From JAVBLW01 sp031553215 (GTDB lineage Bacteria; Bacillota_I; Bacilli_A; Acholeplasmatales; Anaeroplasmataceae), in assembly GCA_031553215.1 (NCBI GenBank), contig JAVBLW010000003.1, positions 186,001-250,000 on the forward strand: a stretch of 64,000 bases of DNA. The letters run 5' to 3'. The position numbers and the translations under genes were made by a program. Positions 8,743 through 16,193 of the stretch are shown one piece after another; the stretch's first letter is position 1, and each line of letters opens with the position of its first letter. Under the pieces are notes generated by a model that saw only the letters and a program-made list of their open reading frames with translations, searched no databases and was not told where the DNA came from.

Positions 8743-9969
8743 TTAAATCGACCAATTTCCATTTTTAAATATTTGGTACTCTTTTCCATTAAAATCTACA
8801 CCTAATATTTCTAAATCATTTGAACCTATCATAAAATCAACATGATTAATTGAATTATTATAACCAAGACTCTTAAAATCCTCTTCAGTCATATTTTCAT
8901 AATCTTTAATATTATTTTTAAACCCCATACCAAATGCTAGGTGACAACAAGCATTTTCATCAAACAAAGTGTTATAAAAGAGAATACCTGTTTCATTAAT
9001 TGGTGAATTAAAAGGAACTAATGCCACTTCTCCTAAATATTTTGAATCCTCATCCATATCGAGCATGTTTTGTAAGGTTGATAATCCTTTTTTTGCATCT
9101 ACTCTAACACATTTTCCATTTTCAAAATAACAAACAAAATCTTTAATTAGATTACCATTATAAGATAAAGGTTTGGTAGAATACACTACTCCATTTACTC
9201 CATCTTTTTTTGGCATTGTAAATATTTCTTCAGTTGGCATATTTGCTGTAAATTCCCTACCAAACATATTCTTTTCTCTTGCAGATAACCAAACATGATT
9301 AGGTTGTAGTTTTATAGTCAAATTTGTTCCATTAGAACTTGAATACTTTAGACAATCTAAATTCAAAGCATTAAGAATTTTACTTTTTGTATTTAAATTT
9401 TCAATATGATTTTCCCAATCAATGACCGGATTCCTATTTTCTAGTCTAGTAACCTTGATAATTACTTCCCATAATTTCTTTAAAGCCTCTCTAGGTTTTT
9501 CATTAGGAAAAACAATCTTTGCCCATTCTATAGAAGGAACAGCTATTATTAACCATTGATTTTTATTATCTTCTAAATCTCTAAATTCCTTTAATACTTT
9601 TCTTCTAGTTTGCATTACCGAAGTAAGTTTATCCATATCTAAACCCTCATATGCATAAGGATTCTCATCATCAACATAAATATAACAAGGTAGTGTATCA
9701 GCATTATATTTGGCTTTTGCCTTTTCCCAATCACGAACCTCGCTTAATGAATCGATATTTTCTCGATCATAACGTATTCTATCAATATTTTCATTAAACC
9801 ATTCTACTGTAACTTTGTTTGCTTTAGCATTATAACATTCATTTACCAAAAATGAAGCAAATTCACTTTGTCTAGTAGATATACGAATTACAACATCTTG
9901 ACCTTTTTTTAAATTGATTCCTATTTTCACAGCTACTTTTGCATACTTTTTATATATTGTTTTATTCAT
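8743..9969 (-). CDS. Aminopeptidase, M29 (PepS/AmpS) family
   Basis: About 408 residues from the ATG at 9969. Predicted cytosolic metal-dependent aminopeptidase. Family signs: N-terminal YAKVAVKIGINLKKGQDVVI, GREFTANMPTEEIFTMP with the metal-binding Glu residues, YNTLFDENACCHLAFG, and C-terminal NHVDFMIGS. The frame extends to a TTG at 10014, but the ATG at 9969 gives the usual family length and N-terminus and has a purine-rich GAAAGTGAAAG before it. A TATAAT sequence at 10000-9995 may be its -10 box. Single gene between the trp leader and tRNA-Lys. Confidence 0.9.
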   Translation of the reverse strand: MNKTIYKKYAKVAVKIGINLKKGQDVVIRISTRQSEFASFLVNECYNAKANKVTVEWFNENIDRIRYDRENIDSLSEVRDWEKAKAKYNADTLPCYIYVDDENPYAYEGLDMDKLTSVMQTRRKVLKEFRDLEDNKNQWLIIAVPSIEWAKIVFPNEKPREALKKLWEVIIKVTRLENRNPVIDWENHIENLNTKSKILNALNLDCLKYSSSNGTNLTIKLQPNHVWLSAREKNMFGREFTANMPTEEIFTMPKKDGVNGVVYSTKPLSYNGNLIKDFVCYFENGKCVRVDAKKGLSTLQNMLDMDEDSKYLGEVALVPFNSPINETGILFYNTLFDENACCHLAFGMGFKNNIKDYENMTEEDFKSLGYNNSINHVDFMIGSNDLEILGVDFNGKEYQIFKNGNWSI

Positions 9970-10041
9970 ACTTTCACTTTCTTTCTTAGTCAAAATTATA
10001 TCATGTTTTTCCAAAAAAAGATTGCATTTATTAATAATGTA

Positions 10042-10070
10042 TTGTAAAATATAAAAGTCGCTATTAATAA
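10042..10070 (+). promoter_or_regulatory. Probable promoter of tRNA-Lys
   Basis: TTGTAA (10042-10047), 17 nt, TAATAA (10065-10070), ending 12 nt before the tRNA 5' end. The -10 is imperfect. Confidence 0.45.
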
Positions 10071-10082
10071 AATCGACAAATT

Positions 10083-10158
10083 GGACCGCTAGCTCAGTTG
10101 GTAGAGCAACTGACTCTTAATCAGTGGGTCATGGGTTCGACTCCCCTGCGGTCCACCA
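10083..10158 (+). tRNA. tRNA-Lys (anticodon CTT)
   Basis: 76 nt including an encoded CCA. Acceptor GGACCGC pairs with GCGGTCC. The anticodon stem ACTGA/TCAGT encloses loop CTCTTAA, giving anticodon CTT; the T arm contains GGTTCGACTCC. Followed by a small hairpin terminator. Confidence 0.96.
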
Positions 10159-10170
10159 TTTAAAAAATAT

Positions 10171-10195
10171 AAGCAACTCTTGTGGTTGCTTTTTT
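10171..10195 (+). terminator. Terminator after tRNA-Lys
   Basis: Stem AAGCAAC/GTTGCTT with a 7-nt loop and a T-run. The next gene's ATG at 10217 lies 22 nt further on, so some read-through into the deacylase gene is likely, as no separate promoter is obvious. Confidence 0.7.
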
Positions 10196-10216
10196 AATAG
10201 AAAAAAAGAGGTTATT

Positions 10217-10687
10217 ATGGAAAAAACAAATGTAATGCGCATACTAGACCAAAAGAAAATAAGTTATAATGCTTATGAATATCCTCATAGTGATGAATGT
10301 GTGGATGGAATTGAAGTTGCTAACTTATTAAATCAAGACCATAATAAAGTGTTTAAAACACTTGTTACTGTTTCTAAAGCTAAACAATATTATGTTTTTG
10401 TACTTCCTGTTATTGCTGAACTTGATTTAAAGAAAGCTGCACAATCAGTAAATGAAAAATCTATAGAAATGATTTCAGTAAAAGAACTTCTTCCACTAAC
10501 TGGATATGTTAGAGGTGGATGTTCTCCAATCGGAATGAAAAAACAATTTAAAACCGTTATTCATGAATCAGCAACACTAGAAGATAAAATAATCTTCAGT
10601 GCTGGAAAAATTGGATATCAAGTGGAAATATCTCCTAACGATATAAACAAAATAATTAATGTTAGATTCGCTAATATAATAAAATAA
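10217..10687 (+). CDS. ybaK: YbaK/EbsC-type aminoacyl-tRNA deacylase
   Basis: 156 residues. Predicted to hydrolyse mischarged Cys-tRNA(Pro) or similar. Family motifs: NKVFKTLV, LDLKKAAQSVNEKSIEM, GYVRGGCSPIGMKK with the conserved GG-CSP-G loop, and GYQVEISPNDI. AAGAGG 5 nt upstream fixes the ATG at 10217; the frame runs open further upstream through the tRNA, but that part cannot be coding. It lies just downstream of tRNA-Lys and probably shares its promoter, which would pair a tRNA gene with a tRNA proofreading enzyme. Confidence 0.9.
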   Translation: MEKTNVMRILDQKKISYNAYEYPHSDECVDGIEVANLLNQDHNKVFKTLVTVSKAKQYYVFVLPVIAELDLKKAAQSVNEKSIEMISVKELLPLTGYVRGGCSPIGMKKQFKTVIHESATLEDKIIFSAGKIGYQVEISPNDINKIINVRFANIIK

Positions 10688-10711
10688 TCCTCTTCTAGAG
10701 GATTATTTTTT
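10682..10711. terminator. Terminator between convergent genes
   Basis: Stem AAATAATCCTCT/AGAGGATTATTT (10682-10693/10697-10708) with a 3-nt loop and T-run; serves the deacylase gene and probably also the converging esterase gene. Confidence 0.75.
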
Positions 10712-11426
10712 AATCTATAAGCATTTTATAATCTATTTCTTCTTTAATATTTAAATCAATAAATAAATCATTTAATGGTGAATTAGTTTTTGCTAAATTC
10801 TTGACAAATAATTCAGCAACCATTACAGCACCTTCATATCTTAAATGAGAATTATCTTCTTTACCATTCATATAATTAGGGAACATATTAGGGGCAAATA
10901 TCATATGATATTTCTTAGTTTTTTCTTCACCTATTAAATCATAAAAATCTTTCGTTAAAGTATTTAAGTCGATACAAGTGATATTATATTTATTTGCAAA
11001 TTCAAGCATTGCTTGAGGATAACCTAAATGAGTATCTAAGCATTTCCCATTTTCAAATATACGACGTGATATTGAAGTCGCTAAAACAAATCCAGCTTTT
11101 TTCTTAGTTATTTCTTGATAAAAATATAAAAGATTTTCTTGATATGTTGTATTGGGATCTGTATATCTAGCCGGGTCACTAATCTTTTCATCATTATGAC
11201 CAAATTGACAAATTAGAAAATCTCCTTCTTCAATTTGTTCAAGAACTTCATCAAATCTACCCTCTTCAATAAAGCTTTTTGTACTTCTACCATTTACCGC
11301 TTTATCTATAACTAAAACATCTGGTTTAGTGAACAAATTCACTACTTGTCCCCACCCAGTTTGAGGATAAGCATTAATATTATTAAATTGCATGGTTGAA
11401 TCACCAATCATATATATTTTTCTCAT
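10710..11426 (-). CDS. SGNH-hydrolase, rhamnogalacturonan acetylesterase-like
   Basis: 238 residues, no signal peptide, so predicted cytosolic. The SGNH blocks are visible: GDST (nucleophile Ser about residue 10), NGRSTKSF (block II Gly), FGHND (block III Asn) and DNSHLRYEGA (block V; His, with Asp three before it). The TGWGQ motif and overall length match the CE12-like RhgT/YesT group that removes acetyl groups from pectin oligomers. GAGG is 7 nt before the ATG. It is the single-domain relative of the secreted lipoprotein at 59083-61164; together they could act on imported and external substrates. The substrate is inferred. Confidence 0.85.
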   Translation of the reverse strand: MRKIYMIGDSTMQFNNINAYPQTGWGQVVNLFTKPDVLVIDKAVNGRSTKSFIEEGRFDEVLEQIEEGDFLICQFGHNDEKISDPARYTDPNTTYQENLLYFYQEITKKKAGFVLATSISRRIFENGKCLDTHLGYPQAMLEFANKYNITCIDLNTLTKDFYDLIGEEKTKKYHMIFAPNMFPNYMNGKEDNSHLRYEGAVMVAELFVKNLAKTNSPLNDLFIDLNIKEEIDYKMLID

Positions 11427-11436
11427 TTTTTTACCT

Positions 11437-12249
11437 CTATAAATTTATTATTTCATTAATTGCAATAGCTAAATCTTCATTTTCAATATCTTCCGCATTA
11501 CCACTATCTATTTTATCAGCAATTTGTGGATCAATTGGAAGACTTGCCAAAGGAATTAAATTATAATCAGCACATACTTTGTTTAATTTTGACTTACCAT
11601 ATGGATAAATCACTTGATTACAACATGGGCATTTTAAATATGCCATATTTTCAACCATTCCAATTACTTTAACATTAGTCTTTTGAGCCATACTTACAGC
11701 TTTACCAACAATCATACTAACTAAATCCTGTGGAGAAGTTACTAAAACAACACCATTTATTGGTAACATTTGATAAACTGTTAAAGCGACATCACTTGTA
11801 CCAGGAGGCATGTCTACAAATAGATAATCTATTTCTTCCCATACTGTTTCAGTATAAAATTGTTTAACAGCATTAGCTAAGATTGGCCCTCTCCATACTA
11901 CTGCATCAGTTGGATTTTCAACTAATAAATTTACAGAAACAATCTTAATCCCTGTTTTTGATACTGCAGGATACATTGATTCTTTTGTGCCTGCTAACTT
12001 ACCAGTTATTCCAAAAGAATGGGGAATCGATGGACCAGTAATATCTGCGTCTAGTATCCCAACCTTATATCCCATCTTTTGCATTTTAGCTGCTAGTAAT
12101 GAAGTAACTAGAGATTTTCCCACTCCACCCTTACCACTCATAACACCTATAATTTTTTTAATGTTACTAAAATTATTTTTTAAAATATTATCTTCTTTTC
12201 TATCATCACATTTTTCCTTACATGATGAACAATTATGATTACATGCCAT
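11437..12249 (-). CDS. mrp: Mrp/NBP35-family Fe-S cluster carrier ATPase
   Basis: 270 residues. P-loop ATPase that carries Fe-S clusters to target proteins. It has the deviant Walker A GKGGVGKS (about residues 40-47), DADITGPSIPH, and DMPPGTSDVAL. The carboxy-terminal CPCC motif is the cluster site of Mrp dimers. Unlike the simplest Mrp proteins, it also has four Cys in the first 14 residues (C3, C7, C10, C14), like the N-terminal ferredoxin-type cluster of NBP35. The esterase gene follows 10 nt after its stop. Confidence 0.92.
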   Translation of the reverse strand: MACNHNCSSCKEKCDDRKEDNILKNNFSNIKKIIGVMSGKGGVGKSLVTSLLAAKMQKMGYKVGILDADITGPSIPHSFGITGKLAGTKESMYPAVSKTGIKIVSVNLLVENPTDAVVWRGPILANAVKQFYTETVWEEIDYLFVDMPPGTSDVALTVYQMLPINGVVLVTSPQDLVSMIVGKAVSMAQKTNVKVIGMVENMAYLKCPCCNQVIYPYGKSKLNKVCADYNLIPLASLPIDPQIADKIDSGNAEDIENEDLAIAINEIINL

Positions 12250-12374
12250 TGCTATTACCTACTTTTCTTCTATATTATACTACCAAATTATTTTATTTCA
12301 AAAGCTTTTGAAAACTATTCTTTTGTTTATACATATTTTTTCAATAATCATACACTAATCTAGGAGGTGAAACT

Positions 12375-12623
12375 ATGTATTATCAACCAAATATGACTAC
12401 CTATTATCGTGGAAAACCATCACATTCAAATAACGATGATGATAGAGGTGCACTTTTACCTTTTCTTGCCGGTGTTTTAGTTACTACTCCTTTTATATTT
12501 GCAGCAAAAAATAACAATCAAAATAATTATCCTTATCCACCACCGCCACCTCCTCCAGCTCCGACATATTATCCAATGTATCCGGCAAGTCCATATCCAT
12601 CATATCCTTATCCATATCGATAA
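12375..12623 (+). CDS. Small Tyr/Pro-rich protein with hydrophobic segment
   Basis: 82 residues with a perfect AGGAGGTGA site 6 nt before the ATG. Layout: polar N-terminus (1-28), hydrophobic LLPFLAGVLVTTPFIFAA (about 28-45), NNNQNN linker, then seven prolines in a row and Tyr-Pro repeats ending YPYPYR. Family not recognised. It resembles small coat or surface-associated proteins of spore-formers only in composition. The next gene has the same hydrophobic and Tyr-Pro C-terminal layout, so the pair probably works together. A CATACACTAA sequence 10 nt upstream of the AGGAGG looks like a sporulation sigma-E/K -10 element, but the matching -35 is poor. Confidence 0.75.
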   Translation: MYYQPNMTTYYRGKPSHSNNDDDRGALLPFLAGVLVTTPFIFAAKNNNQNNYPYPPPPPPPAPTYYPMYPASPYPSYPYPYR

Positions 12624-12631
12624 CACTTAAC

Positions 12632-12663
12632 AAAAACCTTCATATACTATAATGGAGGTTTTT
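12632..12663 (+). promoter_or_regulatory. Hairpin that terminates or hides the next SD
   Basis: Stem 12632-12643 pairs with 12652-12663 (12 bp, one U-G), loop ATACTATA, and the 3' arm contains the GGAGG ribosome-binding site (12654-12658) of the gene starting at 12669. Its 3' flank TTTTTATTTT also makes it look like an intrinsic terminator of the gene before. Confidence 0.75.
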
Positions 12664-12668
12664 ATTTT

Positions 12669-12980
12669 ATGAATTATTCTACATCGGATTATCGACCAAG
12701 CATGGGTGGCTTCCATGGTGGAGGTCCAGGTATGGGTGGTTTACATGGCGGAGGTCCGGGAATGGGCGGTTTCCATGGTGGAGGTCCAGGTATGGGCGGT
12801 TTCCATGGTGGGGGTCCAGGTATGGGTGGCTTCCATGGTGGAGGTCCTGGGTATGGTTTTCCCGGATTAGGATTTGGATTACCATTTCTAACTGGCGCCC
12901 TTGTTGGAGGAGCGATTGCTAATAATCAACCTTATTATCAACCATACCCTTATCCATATCCATATTATCCAGTATATTAA
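12669..12980 (+). CDS. Small Gly-rich repeat protein
   Basis: 103 residues. After an 11-residue start it has five tandem copies of the decapeptide MGGFHGGGPG (one has Leu for Phe), then GYGFPGLGFG, hydrophobic LPFLTGALVGGAIA, NNQ, and a Tyr-Pro tail ending YPYYPVY. The last third matches the preceding protein's layout (PFL-G-LV, NNQ, YPYP). One His per repeat could bind metal. Not recognised as a named family. GGAGG lies 10 nt before the ATG but inside a hairpin. No signal peptide; the single hydrophobic segment could be a membrane anchor. Confidence 0.75.
   Translation: MNYSTSDYRPSMGGFHGGGPGMGGLHGGGPGMGGFHGGGPGMGGFHGGGPGMGGFHGGGPGYGFPGLGFGLPFLTGALVGGAIANNQPYYQPYPYPYPYYPVY
12702..12851 (+). 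repeat. Five tandem 30-bp in-frame repeats
   Basis: Each 30-bp unit encodes MGGFHGGGPG. Copies differ at a few third positions (GGC/GGT, CCA/CCG, GGA/GGG), so copy number could change by slippage or recombination without breaking the frame. Confidence 0.9.
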
Positions 12981-13015
12981 AATTAATAGGAGGAGTCCAA
13001 GTCGGACTCACTCCT

Positions 13016-14503
13016 TTATTTTTTTGTTATTTCAATAGTTTTTGTAGCTACTTTTTCACAAAATATTTTATCATGTTCAACAAATATAATTGTTGGATTA
13101 TAGGTCAATATTAATTCCTCTATTTGCATACGTGAAATTACATCAATATAATTTAATGGTTCATCCCATATATATAAATGCGCCTGCTCACATAAACTTT
13201 TCGCAATTAATAATTTCTTTTTTTGACCTTGACTATATGATTCAATTTCCTTTTCAAATTGAGTTCTTGAGAAATCTAATTTCCTTAATATCGCTTTAAA
13301 TAATGTTTCATCAATATGGTTATTATATATAAAATCTTTTAAACTACCACTTAAATATGACGTATCCTGTGAAACATATGATATTTTTAAATTACTAGCT
13401 CTAATTATTTCACCACTATAATTTATTCCTTGATTTAGAATTAATTTTATTATACTAGTTTTACCACTACCATTTTTTCCTTTTAATGCTATTCTATCTC
13501 CATAATTAATATTAAAATTTACTTCATTACAAATCTCTTTTTCATCATAAATAATAGATAAGTTTTTGATTGATATTAATTCATTATTAAAATGTTTTAT
13601 AGGGGAGATTTTTAGTCCTTCAACCTCTTCTATATTTTTCAATAATTTCGATTTTTCCTCTATTAAATCTTCTCTTCTACCTTCGATATTTTTAGAAGTT
13701 TTCATCATCTTTGCAGCTTTGTGTCCTATATATCCTGTATCGGGTCTAAGTCCACCAAATCTAACTCCATATTTAGTGCTTTCTACTTTATCAGACCAAT
13801 CAGATGTTTTCCTTTGCGCTTCTTTTAATCTTTCAATATCTTTTTTCATTTTTACATTTTCTGATATTTCATATTTATCTTGATTTTCTTTATTTGTATA
13901 CCAAGTTGTGAAATTACCATTTACAACTTCTATATTACTTTTGTTTATTGATAAAACATGATCAATAATTGAATCCAAAAAAAATCTATCATGAGAAACT
14001 AAAATAAATCCTTTTTTGTTTTTTAAATATTTAGCCAACAATAATCTTCCTTCGACATCTAAATGATTTGTTGGTTCATCAATCAATAAAAATTTATTAG
14101 GTTTTAAAAATAAAGTTGCCAAAAGTACTTTAGTTTGTTCACCATAGCTAAGAATATCAAATTCTTTAAATAGATTTTCTTCATTAAATTCTAAATAATT
14201 TAGTTCTCTGCATAATTCCCAAAATTCATAATCAGGATATATTTCCTCTACAATATCAATAGCATTTTTATTCTTATTTTGTACTACATATGGGAAGTAT
14301 TCAAACTCTACTGAAGAAGTTATTGCTCCCTGATATTCATATTCCCCCATTAATAAATTTAAAAACGTTGTTTTACCCTTTCCATTTCTCCCTACAAATC
14401 CTAGTTTCCAATTTGTATCTACCGAAAACGATACATTATCAAAAACATTATCAAAACTATCTTCATATCCAAATGTTAAATTTGAGACATTAATTAACGA
14501 CAT
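13016..14503 (-). CDS. ABC-F ribosome-protection protein, Lsa/Vga-like
   Basis: 495 residues, two ABC ATPase domains in one chain and no membrane segments, as in ABC-F proteins. Domain 1: Walker A GRNGKGKT (about residue 38), signature LSYGEQ, Walker B LLIDEPTNHLD. The linker has basic YGVRFGGLRPDTGYIGHKAAKMM. Domain 2: GKNGSGKT, signature YSQGQKK, Walker B LYIWDEPLNYID. Length and the start (MSLINVSNLTFGYE) match the Lsa/Vga/Sal group that removes lincosamides, pleuromutilins and streptogramin A from the ribosome. AGGAGG precedes the ATG. Expression is likely drug-induced through the leader upstream. Resistance itself is inferred. Confidence 0.88.
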   Translation of the reverse strand: MSLINVSNLTFGYEDSFDNVFDNVSFSVDTNWKLGFVGRNGKGKTTFLNLLMGEYEYQGAITSSVEFEYFPYVVQNKNKNAIDIVEEIYPDYEFWELCRELNYLEFNEENLFKEFDILSYGEQTKVLLATLFLKPNKFLLIDEPTNHLDVEGRLLLAKYLKNKKGFILVSHDRFFLDSIIDHVLSINKSNIEVVNGNFTTWYTNKENQDKYEISENVKMKKDIERLKEAQRKTSDWSDKVESTKYGVRFGGLRPDTGYIGHKAAKMMKTSKNIEGRREDLIEEKSKLLKNIEEVEGLKISPIKHFNNELISIKNLSIIYDEKEICNEVNFNINYGDRIALKGKNGSGKTSIIKLILNQGINYSGEIIRASNLKISYVSQDTSYLSGSLKDFIYNNHIDETLFKAILRKLDFSRTQFEKEIESYSQGQKKKLLIAKSLCEQAHLYIWDEPLNYIDVISRMQIEELILTYNPTIIFVEHDKIFCEKVATKTIEITKK

Positions 14504-14510
14504 ATATTAT

Positions 14511-14690
14511 TCCTCCTTAAAATTAAAAAGCCACAAGAAAGACTTGTGACCCAAAAAAATAAAAAAGGCTTATTAAGGGAGAACATGATTATCTTTCTTG
14601 CTTACATAACAAAAAAACCTTCTGTTACGTATATAAATAAATTAGCAAGAAATAACCAACATCTTCTCATCCTCATTTCTATATTTTTAG
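14511..14690 (-). ncRNA. Attenuator leader with minimal uORF
   Basis: The leader has a 6-codon uORF (ATG 14662, TAA 14644-14642; MLVISC) with GAGG 8 nt before it. Segment A, TTTCTTGCT (14652-14644), overlaps the uORF end. Segment B, AGCAAGAAAGA (14602-14592), can pair 9 bp with A, or 9 bp with segment C, TCTTTCTTG (14542-14534). C includes the loop and part of the 3' arm of the terminator GTCACAAG/CTTGTGGC (14550-14530), which is followed by TTTTTAATT. A ribosome held on the uORF would cover A, free B to trap C, and prevent termination. A hairpin ACGTAACA/TGTTATGT lies between A and B. Confidence 0.85.
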
Positions 14691-14719
14691 TATATCACTA
14701 ATCGCCTTTTTTTACAACC
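14691..14719 (-). promoter_or_regulatory. Promoter of ABC-F leader
   Basis: Minus strand TTGTAA, 17 nt, TATACT, ending about 15 nt before the first AUG of the leader; the -10 is at about 14696-14691. Confidence 0.65.
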
Positions 14720-14731
14720 TTTTATTAATAA

Positions 14732-14759
14732 GAAAAAAACACTACGAAATGTAGTGTTT
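14732..14759 (-). terminator. Terminator of 14768 gene
   Basis: Stem AAACACTAC/GTAGTGTTT (14737-14745/14751-14759), loop GAAAT, then a T-run on the minus strand. Confidence 0.8.
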
Positions 14760-14767
14760 AAAAAATA

Positions 14768-15364
14768 CTATTCAACGTCTGATGATTTTAATATACCAGC
14801 AACTATTAAAGAAGCACCAGCAATTAATTGAGAAGCAATTCCTACGAAATATGCCCAACTTCCACCAACATTAAATTTAAAGAAATCCGAAGGTAATGAA
14901 TATGGTTTCAAAGAAGCATTTACTATATCAGTATAATTTTTTGCAATAGACAAACTATTTCCTAATGAAGATAAATATATAGCAAATGATGCAATTGCCA
15001 ATGTACCTACAATTATAAGAACAATGTTAGATGCTTTTTTAATTTTTTCACATTTTAAGAAACTAAATACTAATGATGCACCAACTAAAATTATTGCTAA
15101 AATTGAAGAAATAATTATAATTCCCCATTCATTTGACGCTCCATTAGTGAATGCCATTTTAAATGCATTTTTCGGTGATCCATCCTTTACAGCACCTAAT
15201 AACTGATTTCCTATCTCATCTACTGATTCATTAATACCTGGAATTTCACTACTTTTTCTTGTAAATGAGAATACATTTTGAGATTGAGTAAAAGCAACTA
15301 TAGTAAGAATAAAACATACTAAAGCCACAATTTGTAATACTTGTGTTAATTTAATTTTTTTCAT
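14768..15364 (-). CDS. Membrane protein, four predicted helices
   Basis: 198 residues. Hydrophobic segments at about 8-26, 78-98, 112-135 and 168-190. The first could be a signal anchor. Between helices 1 and 2 lies a polar loop of about 45 residues, probably outside. No known motif. GAGG is 5 nt before the ATG. It stands alone between the ABC-F leader and the HD gene; the 142-nt stretch upstream (15365-15506) is AT-rich and shows no clear gene or RNA structure. Confidence 0.7.
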   Translation of the reverse strand: MKKIKLTQVLQIVALVCFILTIVAFTQSQNVFSFTRKSSEIPGINESVDEIGNQLLGAVKDGSPKNAFKMAFTNGASNEWGIIIISSILAIILVGASLVFSFLKCEKIKKASNIVLIIVGTLAIASFAIYLSSLGNSLSIAKNYTDIVNASLKPYSLPSDFFKFNVGGSWAYFVGIASQLIAGASLIVAGILKSSDVE

Positions 15365-15506
15365 TTTTTCCTCTTTCTAATACTTATCCGACAATGTTTT
15401 TAAATTAAAATAATTTTAAAATAAAACATTTTTAACTTCAAAGCATTTACACAAAGAAATATTATCATATCTCTATGATAATATCAATACTTTTATATTC
15501 AAACTA

Positions 15507-16181
15507 TTACATTATTTCTAGATTATTAATAATCAATTTAAATTCTACATTCAAATATTTTGCCGCTTTACGACATAATATCATACGATTTAAAAAGATT
15601 TCAAAATAATCCATTACTGCGCATATTTTTGTATCTATTTTCAAAACAAGTGAAATTGATGTACTATCGTCACTTATTACTACTTCACTAGATTCAACTG
15701 CATAATTAACTCTATCGTGAATATCAAAAGTTGCTAAATCAGTATTTCTAACTCTACTACGACGAACATCAGTTTTATCAGCTAATATTAATGCTGCAGT
15801 TATAGCGTTTACTGGATAAGCTGTAGCCTCATCATGATTACCAATTGCTGTAATAATACTAGCAACATCTTTATTAGGCATTCCCAATTTATCCAAGATT
15901 CTAAAAGCCATAATAGCACCACTTTGAGCATGATCTATACGATTAACAACATTACCAATGTCATGCATGTATCCAGCTATTTGTCCTAAATTTATTTCCC
16001 TTTTAGAATATCCTAATTTTTGAAGAATTTGCTTAGTAACTTTCGCAACCTTACTAACATGAACATATGAATGCTCAGTATATCCCATAGCTTGTAGTGA
16101 TAGATCAGCTTGTTGAATATATGTATTTATTTCATGATTTCCTTTTATATCTTCATACTTAATTATTGTTTCTTTTTCCAT
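15507..16181 (-). CDS. HD-domain phosphohydrolase
   Basis: 224 residues. The metal-binding residues of the HD superfamily are visible: H in HSYVHVSKVA, HD in GYMHDIGNV, an NHDE pair further on (IGNHDEATAY), and D in LILADKTDVRR. This arrangement fits small nucleotide or cyclic-dinucleotide phosphohydrolases, but the substrate cannot be told. AGGAG is 9 nt before the start. Downstream of and likely cotranscribed with yggS (12-nt gap). Confidence 0.8.
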   Translation of the reverse strand: MEKETIIKYEDIKGNHEINTYIQQADLSLQAMGYTEHSYVHVSKVAKVTKQILQKLGYSKREINLGQIAGYMHDIGNVVNRIDHAQSGAIMAFRILDKLGMPNKDVASIITAIGNHDEATAYPVNAITAALILADKTDVRRSRVRNTDLATFDIHDRVNYAVESSEVVISDDSTSISLVLKIDTKICAVMDYFEIFLNRMILCRKAAKYLNVEFKLIINNLEIM

Positions 16182-16193
16182 ATTAATAATCTC

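Noticed and set aside
10124..10216. 31-codon extension of the YbaK gene
   Set aside because: It runs through tRNA-Lys and the terminator; a good ribosome-binding site defines the start at 10217.
12702..12851. CRISPR-like array
   Set aside because: The five units are direct 30-bp repeats without spacers and encode an in-frame peptide repeat.
12679..12885. 68-codon frame opposite the Gly-rich gene
   Set aside because: Antisense shadow of the 30-bp repeats; the plus-strand gene has the ribosome-binding site and sensible composition.
14642..14676. 24-codon uORF starting at ATG 14676 in the ABC-F leader
   Set aside because: No SD fits in the few bases between the transcription start and that ATG; the ATG at 14662 has GAGG at 8 nt, so the six-codon frame is preferred, though the longer one is not excluded.
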